Source: Nocardioides cavernae
GTDB taxonomy: Bacteria > Actinomycetota > Actinomycetes > Propionibacteriales > Nocardioidaceae
Direction: 5' to 3'
Length of the DNA: 64,000 nucleotides
Assembly: GCF_016907475.1 (NCBI RefSeq)
Contig: NZ_JAFBCA010000001.1
Span: forward strand, 2,728,001-2,792,000
Position numbers and translations under genes: made by a program
Notes under the pieces: model-generated
Seen by the model: only the letters and a program-made list of their open reading frames with translations
The model's database searches: none
Told to the model about the DNA's origin: nothing
Shown here: positions 51,919 through 60,711 of the stretch, piece after piece
How positions within the stretch are numbered: the stretch's first letter is position 1
Layout of the letters: each line of letters begins with the position of its first letter

Positions 51919-52353
51919 ATGGACTTCATGACGGCAGTGCGCACGTGCTTGTCCAAGTACGTCGACTTCTCGGGCCGCGCGCGACGCTCCGAGTACTGGT
52001 ACTTCGCGCTCTTCTCGTTCCTGGTCAGCCTTGCGGCCAGCATCATCGACGCCGTCCTCGGCACCGACTACGACGGCGCGACCACCGGTGGACTGATCCA
52101 GACCGTCGTCGGCCTGGCGTTCTTCCTGCCCAGTCTCGCCGTGGCCGTGCGCCGGCTGCACGACACCGACCGCAGCGGTTGGTGGATCCTCATCGGCCTC
52201 ATCCCGATCATCGGCTGGATCCTGCTCCTCGTGTGGTTCTGCACGGACTCCAAGGCCGACAACCAGTACGGGCCCAACCCCAAGACGGGACCGACCGGCC
52301 ACCCCGGCGACTACCCGCCGCCGGCCTACGGCAGCGGCCAGTACGGCGGCTGA
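51919..52353 (+). CDS. DUF805 family membrane protein
   Basis: 144-residue DUF805 protein. The family start MDFMTAVRTCLSKYVDFSGRA is clear, followed by RRSEYWYF and three or four membrane segments, with VAVRRLHDTDRSGWWILIGLIPIIGWI in the middle. A polar glycine/proline-rich tail ends the protein. Function unknown; such proteins are often stress or phage associated. The reading frame is open upstream through the triple repeat, but no credible start lies there and the family start is at 51919. Confidence 0.9.
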   Translation: MDFMTAVRTCLSKYVDFSGRARRSEYWYFALFSFLVSLAASIIDAVLGTDYDGATTGGLIQTVVGLAFFLPSLAVAVRRLHDTDRSGWWILIGLIPIIGWILLLVWFCTDSKADNQYGPNPKTGPTGHPGDYPPPAYGSGQYGG

Positions 52354-52372
52354 CGGTGTCGGTGGCCCGTCC

Positions 52373-52378
52373 TAGCCT
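52373..52378 (+). promoter_or_regulatory. -10 hexamer TAGCCT, leaderless type
   Basis: TAGCCT ends six bases before the ATG at 52385. Confidence 0.45.
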
Positions 52379-52384
52379 CGTGGC

Positions 52385-52741
52385 ATGAGCCGGTCCCACC
52401 ACACCATCGACTACATCGAGATCAACGTCTCCGACATGGCCGCGGCGCGCGATTTCTACGCGCAGGCGTTCGGCTGGGCGTTCAACGACTACGGTCCCAC
52501 CTACTCCGGCATCCGGGCCGCGTCCGGCGACGGTGAGGTGGGCGGTCTCAACGGCACCGGGACACCGGGACCGGGCGGACCGCTCGTCCTGCTGTTCTCC
52601 GACGACCTCGACGCCACGGTGGTCGCGGTCGAAGCGGCCGGCGGCGCCGTCACGACAGGCCCCTACGAGTTCCCCGGTGGGCGCCGGTTCGAGTTCAGCG
52701 ACCCGAGCGGCAACGTGCTGGGGGTCTGGGCGACGACGTAG
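52385..52741 (+). CDS. VOC (glyoxalase/bleomycin-resistance fold) protein
   Basis: 118-residue single VOC protein: IDYIEINVSDMAAARDFYAQAFGWAF at about 8-33, then GGPLVLLFSDDLDATVVAVEAAGG, and the terminal FEFSDPSGNVLGVWA. Candidate metal ligands are Glu12 and Glu103 (FEFSDP). VOC proteins catalyse varied metal-dependent reactions or bind drugs; nothing here narrows it down. Confidence 0.85.
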   Translation: MSRSHHTIDYIEINVSDMAAARDFYAQAFGWAFNDYGPTYSGIRAASGDGEVGGLNGTGTPGPGGPLVLLFSDDLDATVVAVEAAGGAVTTGPYEFPGGRRFEFSDPSGNVLGVWATT

Positions 52742-52756
52742 CGGCCCGAGGGCCGC

Positions 52757-53467
52757 TCAGCGGTCGGGCCACACCTCGGGCGAGCAGGCTGCCACGATCG
52801 CGCGCCGGGCGGCGCGGCCGAGCGGCTGCAGGAGGTCGCGACGCCGCTCCACCTCGTACGACGACAGCGCGCCGCCGTCGTCGACGAGGGCCAGGTCGAC
52901 GATCGCCCACGCCTGCAGGCCGCGCGCGGCGAGGTCGACGCACCGCGGCGGGGTGCCGAGCGGGGCGTCGAGCGAGGGACGGTGGTGCAGGTTCATCAGT
53001 GCGTCGGCGGCCTCGGGCCGCCACCTCGCCACGTCGAGGTCGGCGAGGTCGCCCGCCGCGTCGAGGAGCGCGCCGCGCAGGGTGCGGTCGGCCTCGCCGA
53101 CGTCCGGCAGCTGGCGGCGCGACGCCTCCAGGGGCTGCCACTGCACCGTCTCGCCCTGCTCCTCGGGCACCAGGCCCAGGTCGCCCACCACGACGGCCTG
53201 ACCCGCCTCGAGCGCTGCGCTGTTGAAGTCGCGCGGGCCGCCCAGTCCCAGCGGATCGCCGTCGACCGGCAGTGCCAGTCCGGCGTACGACGCCCCGGTG
53301 CCCCGTGCGCGCACCAGCAGGTCGAGCGTCGAGCCGCCCGCCAGCAGGTGGGTGTCGTCGGCCAGCGCGTCGAGCACGTGGTCGGTCTGCTCGTGCCCGC
53401 GCAGCCAGGCGGTCAGCCACCAGGCGAGGGTCGCCGAGTGGGGGAGGGCGAGGTGCGTGCGCGACAT
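52757..53467 (-). CDS. actinobacterial protein of unknown function
   Basis: 236 residues, soluble and acidic. It begins MSRTHLALPHSATLAWWL, contains LLAGGSTLDLLVRARG near 41-56, DFNSAALEAGQAVVV near 80, PEAADALMNLHHRPSL near 151 and ends in a helical basic segment. I do not recognise a named domain. The ATG lies eight bases after minus-strand TAGCCT. It is convergent with the VOC gene and divergent from an ABC ATPase. Confidence 0.7.
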   Translation of the reverse strand: MSRTHLALPHSATLAWWLTAWLRGHEQTDHVLDALADDTHLLAGGSTLDLLVRARGTGASYAGLALPVDGDPLGLGGPRDFNSAALEAGQAVVVGDLGLVPEEQGETVQWQPLEASRRQLPDVGEADRTLRGALLDAAGDLADLDVARWRPEAADALMNLHHRPSLDAPLGTPPRCVDLAARGLQAWAIVDLALVDDGGALSSYEVERRRDLLQPLGRAARRAIVAACSPEVWPDR

Positions 53468-53475
53468 CGCGGGCG

Positions 53476-53481
53476 AGGCTA
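53476..53481 (-). promoter_or_regulatory. -10 hexamer TAGCCT, leaderless type
   Basis: Minus-strand TAGCCT ends eight bases before the ATG at 53467. Confidence 0.4.
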
Positions 53482-53532
53482 CTCGCCGTCCCGCACCGCC
53501 GTGTCCGGGGCCGCGCCGTGGCCGGTGCTGGA

Positions 53533-53538
53533 TAGGGT
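53533..53538 (+). promoter_or_regulatory. -10 hexamer TAGGGT, leaderless type
   Basis: TAGGGT, preceded by GGA, ends seven bases before the ATG at 53546. The next gene (54382) has the same GGATAGGGT. Confidence 0.5.
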
Positions 53539-53545
53539 GACGCGC

Positions 53546-54352
53546 ATGGTCGCCGTCATCGAGTTCGCAGGGGTCACGGTGCGCCGGGGCCAGTCGCTGC
53601 TGCTCGACGACGTCAGCTGGCTGGTCGAGGAGGACGAGCGCTGGGTGGTCCTCGGGCCCAACGGCGCCGGCAAGACGACGCTGCTCCAGGTCGCCGCCGC
53701 GCAGCTGCACCCGACCTCGGGGGTCGCCGGGATCCTCGACGAGGTGCTCGGCACGACCGACGTCTTCGAGCTGCGCCCGCGCATCGGCCTCACCAGCGCC
53801 GCGCTCGCCGACCGCATCCCGCGGTCCGAGCTGGTCAAGGACGTCGTCGTCTCCGCCTCCTACGGCGTCCTGGGCCGCTGGCGCGAGGAGTACGCCGACC
53901 TCGACCACGACCGGGCCGCCGCGCTGCTCGCGGAGGTCGGGGCCGACCACCTGGCCGAGCGCACCTTCGGCACCTTGAGCGAGGGCGAGCGCAAGCGGGT
54001 GCAGGTCGCCCGGGCGCTCATGACCGACCCCGAGCTGCTGCTGCTCGACGAACCGGCCGCCGGTCTCGACCTCGGCGGGCGCGAGGACCTGGTGGCGACG
54101 CTGTCCCAGGTGGCCCTCGATCCCGACTCCCCGGCGACCGTGCTGGTCTCGCACCACGTCGAGGAGATCCCGCCCGGCTTCACCCACGCCCTGCTGCTGC
54201 GCGAGGGCCGGGTCGTCGACTCGGGGCCGGTCGACGACGTGGTCACCGCCGAGTCGTTGTCGGAGACCTTCGCGATGCCGCTGCTGCTGAGCCGCTCGGA
54301 CGACCGCTTCGCGGCGCGCCGACGCCCCGCCGAGCGCGTCGTTCACGCCTGA
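53546..54352 (+). CDS. soluble ABC ATPase (ModF/YlmA-like)
   Basis: 268-residue ABC ATPase with Walker A GPNGAGKTTLL near 37, signature LSEGERKRVQVARAL near 144 (LSEGE in place of LSGGQ), Walker B LLLLDEPAAGLDLGGRE and SHHVEEIPPGF. The HVEEIPPGFTHALLLREG segment is characteristic of iron or molybdate-linked stand-alone ATPases. No permease gene is adjacent, so the partner is unknown. Confidence 0.88.
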   Translation: MVAVIEFAGVTVRRGQSLLLDDVSWLVEEDERWVVLGPNGAGKTTLLQVAAAQLHPTSGVAGILDEVLGTTDVFELRPRIGLTSAALADRIPRSELVKDVVVSASYGVLGRWREEYADLDHDRAAALLAEVGADHLAERTFGTLSEGERKRVQVARALMTDPELLLLDEPAAGLDLGGREDLVATLSQVALDPDSPATVLVSHHVEEIPPGFTHALLLREGRVVDSGPVDDVVTAESLSETFAMPLLLSRSDDRFAARRRPAERVVHA

Positions 54353-54369
54353 CGTCACGCCCCACTGGA

Positions 54370-54375
54370 TAGGGT
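54370..54375 (+). promoter_or_regulatory. -10 hexamer TAGGGT, leaderless type
   Basis: TAGGGT ends six bases before the ATG at 54382. Confidence 0.5.
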
Positions 54376-54381
54376 CGGGCC

Positions 54382-54843
54382 ATGGACTGGATCCGCGACC
54401 ACCTCTGGGAGACCTGGCTCGGTCTCTCGATCGTGCTCGGTGTGGCGGAGATGTTCAGCCTCGACCTGATCCTCGCGATGCTCGCCGCGGGAGCCGTGAT
54501 CGGGATGGTCGCCGCCATCATCGGCCTGCCGGTCTTCGTGCAGATCCTCGCGGCGCTGGCCGCGTCCATCGCCATGCTGGCCTTCGTCCGGCCGGCCTTC
54601 GTCAAGCGGCTCCACAGCGGTCCCGAGCTCGCGCTCGGGCACGGCAAGCTGGTCGGCACCCGCGCGCTCGTCACCCAGGAGATCACCGGCCTGGCGCCGG
54701 GTCGCATCAAGGTGGCCGGCGAGGTCTGGTCGGCGCTGCCCTACGACGAGGACCTCAGGATCGCACCGGGCGAGACCGTCGAGATCTTCCAGATCAAGGG
54801 CGCGACCGCCTACGTCCACCCGGTGGGCACGCTCGAGCCCTGA
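54382..54843 (+). CDS. NfeD family membrane protein
   Basis: 153-residue short NfeD: two or three membrane segments (about 12-50 and 52-71), then a soluble OB-fold domain with LVGTRALVTQEITGLAPGRIK and VEIFQIKGATAYVHPVG. NfeD proteins are paired with SPFH/band 7 proteins in membrane microdomains; the next gene is exactly such a partner, 71 bp downstream. Confidence 0.9.
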   Translation: MDWIRDHLWETWLGLSIVLGVAEMFSLDLILAMLAAGAVIGMVAAIIGLPVFVQILAALAASIAMLAFVRPAFVKRLHSGPELALGHGKLVGTRALVTQEITGLAPGRIKVAGEVWSALPYDEDLRIAPGETVEIFQIKGATAYVHPVGTLEP

Positions 54844-54914
54844 CCCGGCGTCGTACGCCGCCTCACGACTGCTCCACCGCCAGCCACAGCAACCCACAAG
54901 ATCGGGGGGAACCC

Positions 54915-56063
54915 ATGGGGACTGCACTACTGGTCCTGCTCCTGCTCGTCGTCCTGTTCGTCGTCGTCATGCTCGCCAAGACGGTCCGCATCGTGCCCCA
55001 GGCACGCGCGGGCATCGTCGAGCGCTTCGGCAAGTACAAGGGGACGCTCCCGGCAGGGCTCAACATCGTCATCCCGTTCATCGACCGGCTGCGCTACCTC
55101 ATCGACCTGCGCGAGCAGGTCGTGTCGTTCCCGCCGCAGCCCGTGATCACCGAGGACAACCTCGTCGTCTCGATCGACACGGTCATCTACTTCCAGGTCA
55201 CCGACCCGGTCGCCGCGACCTACGAGATCGCCAACTACATCCAGGCGATCGAGCAGCTCACCATGACCACGCTGCGCAACATCGTCGGTGGCATGGACCT
55301 CGAGGAGACGCTCACCAGTCGCGACTCGATCAACTCCGGCCTGCGGGGCGTCCTCGACGAGGCCACCGGCAAATGGGGCATCCGCGTCAACCGTGTCGAG
55401 CTCAAGGGCATCGACCCGCCGCCGTCGATCAAGGACTCGATGGAGAAGCAGATGCGCGCCGACCGCGAGAAGCGTGCCGTGATCCTCACGGCCGAGGGCC
55501 AGCGCCAGGCCGCGATCCTCACCGCCGAGGGTTCCAAGCAGTCGCAGATCCTCAACGCCGAGGGTGACCGCGAGTCGCAGATCCTGCGTGCCCAGGCCGA
55601 CCGGGAGGCGCAGATCCTGCGCGCCCAGGGTGAGGGACAGGCGATCCAGACGGTCTTCCAGGCCATCCACGACGGCCAGCCCGACCAGTCGCTGCTGGCC
55701 TACCAGTACCTCCAGATGATGCCGAAGATCGCCGAGGGCAGCGCCAACAAGGTGTGGGTCATCCCCTCCGAGATCACCAAGGCGATGGAGGGCCTGGGCT
55801 CGTCGATCCACGAGATCGCCGGCATCCCCAAGGACGCCACGCCGCGCACCCGGGTGGACATGGGCCCGACCGAGCCTCAGCTGCCGAGCTCGGCGGCGGC
55901 GGACCCGGAGATGCGGGCGACCAACGAGGCCGTGCAGCAGGCGATCGCCGCGGCCGAGAGCGCCGCCAACCCTGGCCGCGCCGCGCGATCGATCGACCCG
56001 GACGCGACCGCCACCGACCCGGGCGCCGAACCCACTGAGCCGGGAGCACCCGCCGGCCAGTGA
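54915..56063 (+). CDS. SPFH/band 7 domain membrane protein
   Basis: 382-residue stomatin-like protein. Membrane helix at about 4-22, SPFH domain from VRIVPQARAGIVERFGKYKG to about 190 (including GMDLEETLTSRDSINSGLR), then an Ala/Glu-rich coiled coil with repeats ending in QIL (AILTAEGSKQSQILNAEG and on) near 195-245. A disordered C-terminal tail of about 80 residues is rich in Ala, Pro, Thr. Works with NfeD in membrane organisation or quality control. GGGGGG precedes the ATG. Its stop overlaps the next gene (GTGA). Confidence 0.93.
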   Translation: MGTALLVLLLLVVLFVVVMLAKTVRIVPQARAGIVERFGKYKGTLPAGLNIVIPFIDRLRYLIDLREQVVSFPPQPVITEDNLVVSIDTVIYFQVTDPVAATYEIANYIQAIEQLTMTTLRNIVGGMDLEETLTSRDSINSGLRGVLDEATGKWGIRVNRVELKGIDPPPSIKDSMEKQMRADREKRAVILTAEGQRQAAILTAEGSKQSQILNAEGDRESQILRAQADREAQILRAQGEGQAIQTVFQAIHDGQPDQSLLAYQYLQMMPKIAEGSANKVWVIPSEITKAMEGLGSSIHEIAGIPKDATPRTRVDMGPTEPQLPSSAAADPEMRATNEAVQQAIAAAESAANPGRAARSIDPDATATDPGAEPTEPGAPAGQ

Positions 56064-56821
56064 GTCCGACCGAAGCGGTGCTGATCGCCCTCGCAGGAGT
56101 GGCGGCCGGCACCATCAACACCGTGGTGGGGTCGGGGACGTTGATCACGTTCCCGACCCTCCTCGCGTTCGGCGTACCCCCGGTGACCGCCAACGTCAGC
56201 AACACCGTCGGGCTCGTCCCGGGCAGCATGTCCGGCGTCTTCGGCTACCGCCGTGAGCTCGCTGGGCAGGGGGCCCGCGTGCTCCGGCTGGGGGCGGCGT
56301 CACTGCTCGGGGGTGTCGCCGGCGCGCTGCTCCTGCTGTGGCTGCCCTCGTCCGCGTTCGACGCGATCGTCCCCGCGCTCATCGCGCTCGGGGTGGTGCT
56401 GGTCGTCCTCGGTCCGCGGATCCAACGCTCCGTCGCTGCTCGCGCCGAGTCGCGCGGCGGCATCCCCGACCACGGCGTGTGGTGGGTGTGGCCGGCGGTC
56501 GCGGCAGCCGGCGTCTACGGCGGCTACTTCGGGGCGGCCCAGGGCGTGCTGCTGATGGCGATCCTCGGCATCGGGGTCGCCGACTCGATGCAGCGGCACA
56601 CCGCCACCAAGAACGTCCTCGCCCTCATCGTCAACGCCGTCGCCGCGCTGGTCTTCATCGCCGTCGCCGACATCGACTGGACCGTCGCCGGCCTGATCGC
56701 CATCGGCTCCGTGATCGGCGGCCAGATCGGTGCCACCGTCGGGCGACGCCTGCCACCCGTCCTGCTCCGCGCCGTCATCGCCACGGTCGGTGTCGTCGCG
56801 CTCGTGGCGCTGCTCGTCTGA
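56060..56821 (+). CDS. TauE/SafE family sulfite or anion exporter
   Basis: 253-residue membrane protein with about eight helices in two repeats: AGVAAGTINTVVGSGTLITFP at the start with GSGTLITFP, and VYGGYFGAAQGVLLMAILG in the second half. The family moves sulfite, sulfoacetate or related anions, or is uncharacterised. The GTG overlaps the SPFH stop by four bases. Confidence 0.9.
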   Translation: MSPTEAVLIALAGVAAGTINTVVGSGTLITFPTLLAFGVPPVTANVSNTVGLVPGSMSGVFGYRRELAGQGARVLRLGAASLLGGVAGALLLLWLPSSAFDAIVPALIALGVVLVVLGPRIQRSVAARAESRGGIPDHGVWWVWPAVAAAGVYGGYFGAAQGVLLMAILGIGVADSMQRHTATKNVLALIVNAVAALVFIAVADIDWTVAGLIAIGSVIGGQIGATVGRRLPPVLLRAVIATVGVVALVALLV

Positions 56822-56833
56822 GCCGCGCGGGAT

Positions 56834-56864
56834 GCCAGATGCCTGCCTGTTGCGGCAGGATGGC
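56834..56864 (+). terminator. candidate hairpin after the TauE gene
   Basis: CCTGCC (56842-56847) pairs with GGCAGG (56854-56859) over a six-base loop, and outer GCCA/TGGC (56834-56837 and 56861-56864) can add pairs. It lies 13 bases past the stop codon. No T-run. Confidence 0.4.
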
Positions 56865-56907
56865 GCAGAGGGACGCCCGTGCCCGGGCGACCGGCGGGAG
56901 GAATGCC

Positions 56908-57417
56908 ATGAACAAGGCGCTACTCGGCTCGATGACGAACGCGGAGCAGAGGCTCGTCGCGGAGACGACGCGGCCGGCGCTGGCCGAGCTCGACGAGGAG
57001 GAGCTGCTCGCGCTCCACGCTCGAGTCCGTCGCGCGCGAGCCAAGTACGTGACGATGTACCGCCGCGGTGCCAGCGGCGGCGTCGTCAAGCGCGGCGGCC
57101 GCGGGTTCAGCTATCCGAAGAACCAGCGCGATCGCGGCAAGGCGGAGGTGTTCGAGAGCGCCCTCGCCGCGGTGAGCCGGCAGGTCGCCGTCCATGCCGC
57201 CCGGGCCGCGGCGGAGCTCAAGGCGTCCCGGCTGGACGCCGCGCGCTCCGGAGGAGGCGGTCCGAAGGCCGAGGCGCCGGACGCAGGGTCCGACGTGACC
57301 GAGATGTCGCGGCCGCGGGGCGTGAAGAAGACGACCGGCGGCCTCAAACGGGACGCCTCCACACGCGCCGCGGGCGACCGCCGGCAGGCCAAGCGCGACA
57401 CCCGCGCGGCGGACTGA
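56908..57417 (+). CDS. basic protein of unknown function
   Basis: 169 residues. An N-terminal part of about 50 residues is helical and acidic (PALAELDEEELLALHARVRRARAKY), the middle contains GRGFSYPKNQRDRGKAEVFE, and the last 60 residues are Lys/Arg/Ala-rich with low complexity. This looks like a nucleic-acid-binding or histone-like tail, but I do not recognise a named family. CGGGAGGA sits before the ATG. Confidence 0.65.
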   Translation: MNKALLGSMTNAEQRLVAETTRPALAELDEEELLALHARVRRARAKYVTMYRRGASGGVVKRGGRGFSYPKNQRDRGKAEVFESALAAVSRQVAVHAARAAAELKASRLDAARSGGGGPKAEAPDAGSDVTEMSRPRGVKKTTGGLKRDASTRAAGDRRQAKRDTRAAD

Positions 57418-57441
57418 CCTCGGCCTGACCCGCGTCGGGCG

Positions 57442-58386
57442 ATGTCGAGCGTCCTGCTGGTCGTCGCCGGGCTGGTCGTGCTGCTGGCCGGCGCCGAGGT
57501 GCTGGTCCGGGGCGGCACGGGGCTGGCTGCCTGGTTCGGTGTCTCGCCGATGCTCGTCGGGCTGACCGTCGTGTCGCTCGGCACCAGCGTGCCGGAGCTG
57601 GCGGTCGGCATCGACGCCGCCATCAGTGGGAGCCCGGGGCTGGCGGTCGGCAACATCGTCGGCACGAACCTCGTCAACATCCTCTTCATCCTCGGTCTGA
57701 GCGCGCTCCTGGTCCCGGTGGTGCTCCAGTCCCGGACGCTGCGCTTCGACCTGCCGGCCATGACAGCAGCGGCCGTGGCCCTGTTCCTGCTCTCGCTCGA
57801 CGGCGCGCTCGACCGGGTCGACGGGTGCGTGCTCCTCCTCGGAGCCACGGTCTACACGGTCCTGCTGGTGGCGCGCGAACGGCAGCAACGCGGGGGAGAG
57901 CCGCCTCCTCGGACGCCGGATGGTCCGGGCGTCGGTGCGGCGGTCGTCCGGCTGGTGATCGGGATCGTGGCGGTCGTGGTGGGGGCGGAGCTGCTGGTCG
58001 AGGGCGCGGTGGCGGGGGCCGCGTCGCTCGGCGTGAGCGACGCCGTCACCGGCCTGACCGTGGTGGCGATCGGCACCTCGGCTCCGGAGCTGGTGACCAC
58101 GTTGATGGCCACGCTGCGTCGCGACCGGGACCTCGCACTCGGCAACCTCGTCGGCTCCAGCACCTACAACATCGCGTTCGTCCTCGGTCTCACCGCTGTC
58201 GTCGCTCCGGACGGACTGCCGATCCCGGACGAGGTGCTCGCCTCGGACCTCGTGCTCCTCCTGGCGGCGGCCCTCGCGACGCTGCCCGTCTTCGTGACGG
58301 GCGCTCGGATCAGCAGGGCCGAGGGGGCCTTGTTCGTGGCCGCGTACGTCGGCTACGTGACGTGGCTGATCGCCGTGCGCGCCTGA
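57442..58386 (+). CDS. CaCA-family sodium/calcium (cation) antiporter
   Basis: 314-residue exchanger with two inverted alpha repeats: LGTSVPELAVGIDAAISGSPG with GNIVGTNLVNI (about 50-80) and IGTSAPELVTTLMATLRRDRD with GNLVGSSTYNI (about 210-245). The Glu of each GTSxPE is the ion ligand. About ten membrane helices with a charged loop (RERQQRGGEPPPRTP) between halves. Ion specificity cannot be read. Confidence 0.92.
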   Translation: MSSVLLVVAGLVVLLAGAEVLVRGGTGLAAWFGVSPMLVGLTVVSLGTSVPELAVGIDAAISGSPGLAVGNIVGTNLVNILFILGLSALLVPVVLQSRTLRFDLPAMTAAAVALFLLSLDGALDRVDGCVLLLGATVYTVLLVARERQQRGGEPPPRTPDGPGVGAAVVRLVIGIVAVVVGAELLVEGAVAGAASLGVSDAVTGLTVVAIGTSAPELVTTLMATLRRDRDLALGNLVGSSTYNIAFVLGLTAVVAPDGLPIPDEVLASDLVLLLAAALATLPVFVTGARISRAEGALFVAAYVGYVTWLIAVRA

Positions 58387-58487
58387 TCGGCGGCGAGACG
58401 GCCCTGGGTCGAAGTTCACTCGCACCAGGAACGAGCAAGGCTCGAGTCAGCGTCGCTTCCACCGACGCGCGACTTCCGACCGTCGCC

Positions 58488-59480
58488 CTAGGAGCCATCA
58501 CCCGTCGCCGGCTCCGGCACCTTCTCCACCCATGCCTCGAGCCAGGTGCCGAGGACGTCGTACGCCTGGGCGCGCACGGCGGGTCGGGAGAGGACGACGT
58601 CGTGGATCGCGCCCTCGACCGCGATCGAGGTGACGTGGGTGCCGACCGACGAGGCCCAGCGGCGGATCTGCTCGACGTCGAGCACGATGTCGTGCGTGGC
58701 AGCGGTCTCCTCGGTCTGCTCGCCGAACCACGACCGCGCGGAGGACAGCACGAGGGTGGGGGAGTCGATGTCGAGCCCGGCGTGCAGGAGCGCGTGGCCA
58801 CGTCGTACGGCGCGCAGCCACCCGACGTAGATCGGGCGCGAGTCCAGCGGCTTCCAGGCGAGGTCGTAGTCCCACTCGCCGGCGTGCTCGTGGTGCAGCG
58901 AGCGGCCGTAGACGTTGCTGATCCGGCGCGGGATCTCCTGCATCGGTCGGCTGGTGCCGAGCCGCTCGATCGCCAGCCGCGTCGCGGGGCTGCGCAGCCA
59001 CGCGGCGCCCTGCATGTCGAACCACGGGGAGTTGAGCACCATCGCCGTCAGCTCGGCCGGCCGGCGCTCCTTCGCCCAGAGCGGGACCGTCAGGCCCCCG
59101 GTCGAGTGGCCCGAGGCGATGACGTCGCGGTGCCCGTCGCGCTGGGTGATCCGCCACCACGCCAGGTCGATCTCCGCGAAGTACTCACCGAGGTCGGCGA
59201 CGTAGTGCGGCGTCTGGTGGTCCCGCAGCGACCGGCCGTACTTGCGGAGGTCGAGGGCGTAGAACGCGTAGCCCCGGTCCGCCCACCACCTGGCGTACTC
59301 GGTGTGGAAGAAGTAGTCGGCGAACCCGTGCACGTGCAGCACGGCACGTCCGTTGGGGTGCTCGGGGGCCAGCGTCACGAGCGTCGCGACGACGGGGCCC
59401 TCGGGGTCGGGCGGGAGGGAGATCGTCTCCACCCGGAAGTCAGGTCCGAGGATGTCGGCCTGCAGCGGGACCAGAGGCAT
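58488..59480 (-). CDS. alpha/beta hydrolase (monoglyceride-lipase-like)
   Basis: 330-residue serine hydrolase. Oxyanion strand LHVHGFADYFFHTEYARWWADRG near 48-70; nucleophile elbow ASGHSTGGLTVPLWA near 121-135 (Ser of GHSTG); catalytic His in VEGAIHDVVLSRP near 295. Belongs to the serine aminopeptidase/lysophospholipase S33-like group; the substrate is unknown. The ATG lies six bases after minus-strand TAGGCT. Confidence 0.85.
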   Translation of the reverse strand: MPLVPLQADILGPDFRVETISLPPDPEGPVVATLVTLAPEHPNGRAVLHVHGFADYFFHTEYARWWADRGYAFYALDLRKYGRSLRDHQTPHYVADLGEYFAEIDLAWWRITQRDGHRDVIASGHSTGGLTVPLWAKERRPAELTAMVLNSPWFDMQGAAWLRSPATRLAIERLGTSRPMQEIPRRISNVYGRSLHHEHAGEWDYDLAWKPLDSRPIYVGWLRAVRRGHALLHAGLDIDSPTLVLSSARSWFGEQTEETAATHDIVLDVEQIRRWASSVGTHVTSIAVEGAIHDVVLSRPAVRAQAYDVLGTWLEAWVEKVPEPATGDGS

Positions 59481-59486
59481 GTGAGG

Positions 59487-59492
59487 AGCCTA
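59487..59492 (-). promoter_or_regulatory. -10 hexamer TAGGCT, leaderless type
   Basis: Minus-strand TAGGCT ends six bases before the ATG at 59480. Confidence 0.45.
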
Positions 59493-59544
59493 TCGATCGC
59501 CGCTGACTTTCCCGGTTCCACGTCGGTGAAGGTCTGTCGAGCCC

Positions 59545-59550
59545 TACCCT
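59545..59550 (+). promoter_or_regulatory. -10 hexamer TACCCT, leaderless type
   Basis: TACCCT ends six bases before the GTG at 59557 and supports that start over a TTG two codons upstream. Confidence 0.45.
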
Positions 59551-59556
59551 TTGGCC

Positions 59557-60708
59557 GTGTCGAGTGCTGTGGGGACGGTGATTCGCGGCGTCACGTCGTA
59601 CGTCCAGCAGCGCGTCCAGGGCTGGCGCACCGGCTCACGAGGCAGCCAGGCGTTCCTCCTGCTGGTGTTCGTCGCCCTCGTCGGCGCGGCCGTGGGTATC
59701 GGCGAGCTGGCCCAGGTCGTCGTCCCGGTGTCCCTGTGGTTCCTCGTCCTCATGCTCGGCCTGATGCTGCTGCGGTTCGTGCCGCTGCTCCTGCTCACCG
59801 TGGTGCTGGGGGCCGCCGCCTACTGGACGTCGGTCCAGACCGGCTTCGCCACCCCGAGCCGCGAGGCGGCACTGCTCACCCTCGCCGTCGGCGTGCTGCT
59901 CGCGATCTACCAGTCGAGCCGCCAGCGGTCGGGCCTGCCGATGGCGCTGAGCGAGGCGGTGCTGACCCAGCTCCGTGACCGGCTGCAGCGCCAGGGCGTG
60001 GTCCCGCCGCTGCCCAACGGCTGGCGCTCCGAGTCCGCCACGATCACGGCCAACGGCCCCAGCTATGCCGGCGACTTCCTCGTCGCCGACCTGCGCGAGG
60101 GGCGGTGGCTGGAGATGGCGCTCGTCGACGTGTGCGGCAAGGGCACCTCCGTCGGCCCGCAGGCGCTGCAGTTCGCCGGCGCGCTCGGCGGCCTGATCGG
60201 CGCCCTGCCTCCGGCCGAGCTGATGGCGGCGGCCAACCACTTCCTGCTGCGCCAGGAGTCCGACGAGTCGCTGGCGACGGCCGTGCACCTCAAGATCGAC
60301 CTGGTCACCGGCGACTACACGATCACCAGCGCCGGACACCCGCCGGCGCTGCACTGGCACCTGAGCCAGCGGGGATGGGCCATCGACAACGCGCGGGGCA
60401 TGGCGCTCGGCGTGATCGACGACGCCGAGTTCACCCCGAGCCGCGGGCGGCTGCGCCCCGGTGAGGCGCTGATGTTCTACACCGACGGCGTCATCGAGTC
60501 CGCGGACCGCGACCTCGACGCGGGCATCGACTGGCTGCGGCACGCCGCCCTCCAGGCCGTCGAGACCCGCGGCTTCACCGGCATGCCGAAGCGCGTGCTC
60601 AAGAAGGTGCCTCGTGGGGACGACGACCGCGCCCTGCTCGTGCTGGAGCGGCAGCCGCTCACGTCGCCCGAGCTCGACTCGGACCGGGCCCGCAGCCTCG
60701 GTGTCTGA
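59557..60708 (+). CDS. membrane-anchored PP2C (SpoIIE-type) phosphatase
   Basis: 383-residue protein: four membrane helices between about 31 and 118, a short linker, then a SpoIIE/RsbU-type PPM phosphatase domain (about 145-370). Metal-binding acidic residues occur in SYAGDFLVADLREG, ALVDVCGKGTSVG, FYTDGVIESADRD and GDDDRALLVLE. No response-regulator or GAF domain is present, so input presumably comes through the membrane part. Such phosphatases usually act on anti-anti-sigma factors; none is nearby. Confidence 0.88.
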   Translation: MSSAVGTVIRGVTSYVQQRVQGWRTGSRGSQAFLLLVFVALVGAAVGIGELAQVVVPVSLWFLVLMLGLMLLRFVPLLLLTVVLGAAAYWTSVQTGFATPSREAALLTLAVGVLLAIYQSSRQRSGLPMALSEAVLTQLRDRLQRQGVVPPLPNGWRSESATITANGPSYAGDFLVADLREGRWLEMALVDVCGKGTSVGPQALQFAGALGGLIGALPPAELMAAANHFLLRQESDESLATAVHLKIDLVTGDYTITSAGHPPALHWHLSQRGWAIDNARGMALGVIDDAEFTPSRGRLRPGEALMFYTDGVIESADRDLDAGIDWLRHAALQAVETRGFTGMPKRVLKKVPRGDDDRALLVLERQPLTSPELDSDRARSLGV

Positions 60709-60711
60709 GGC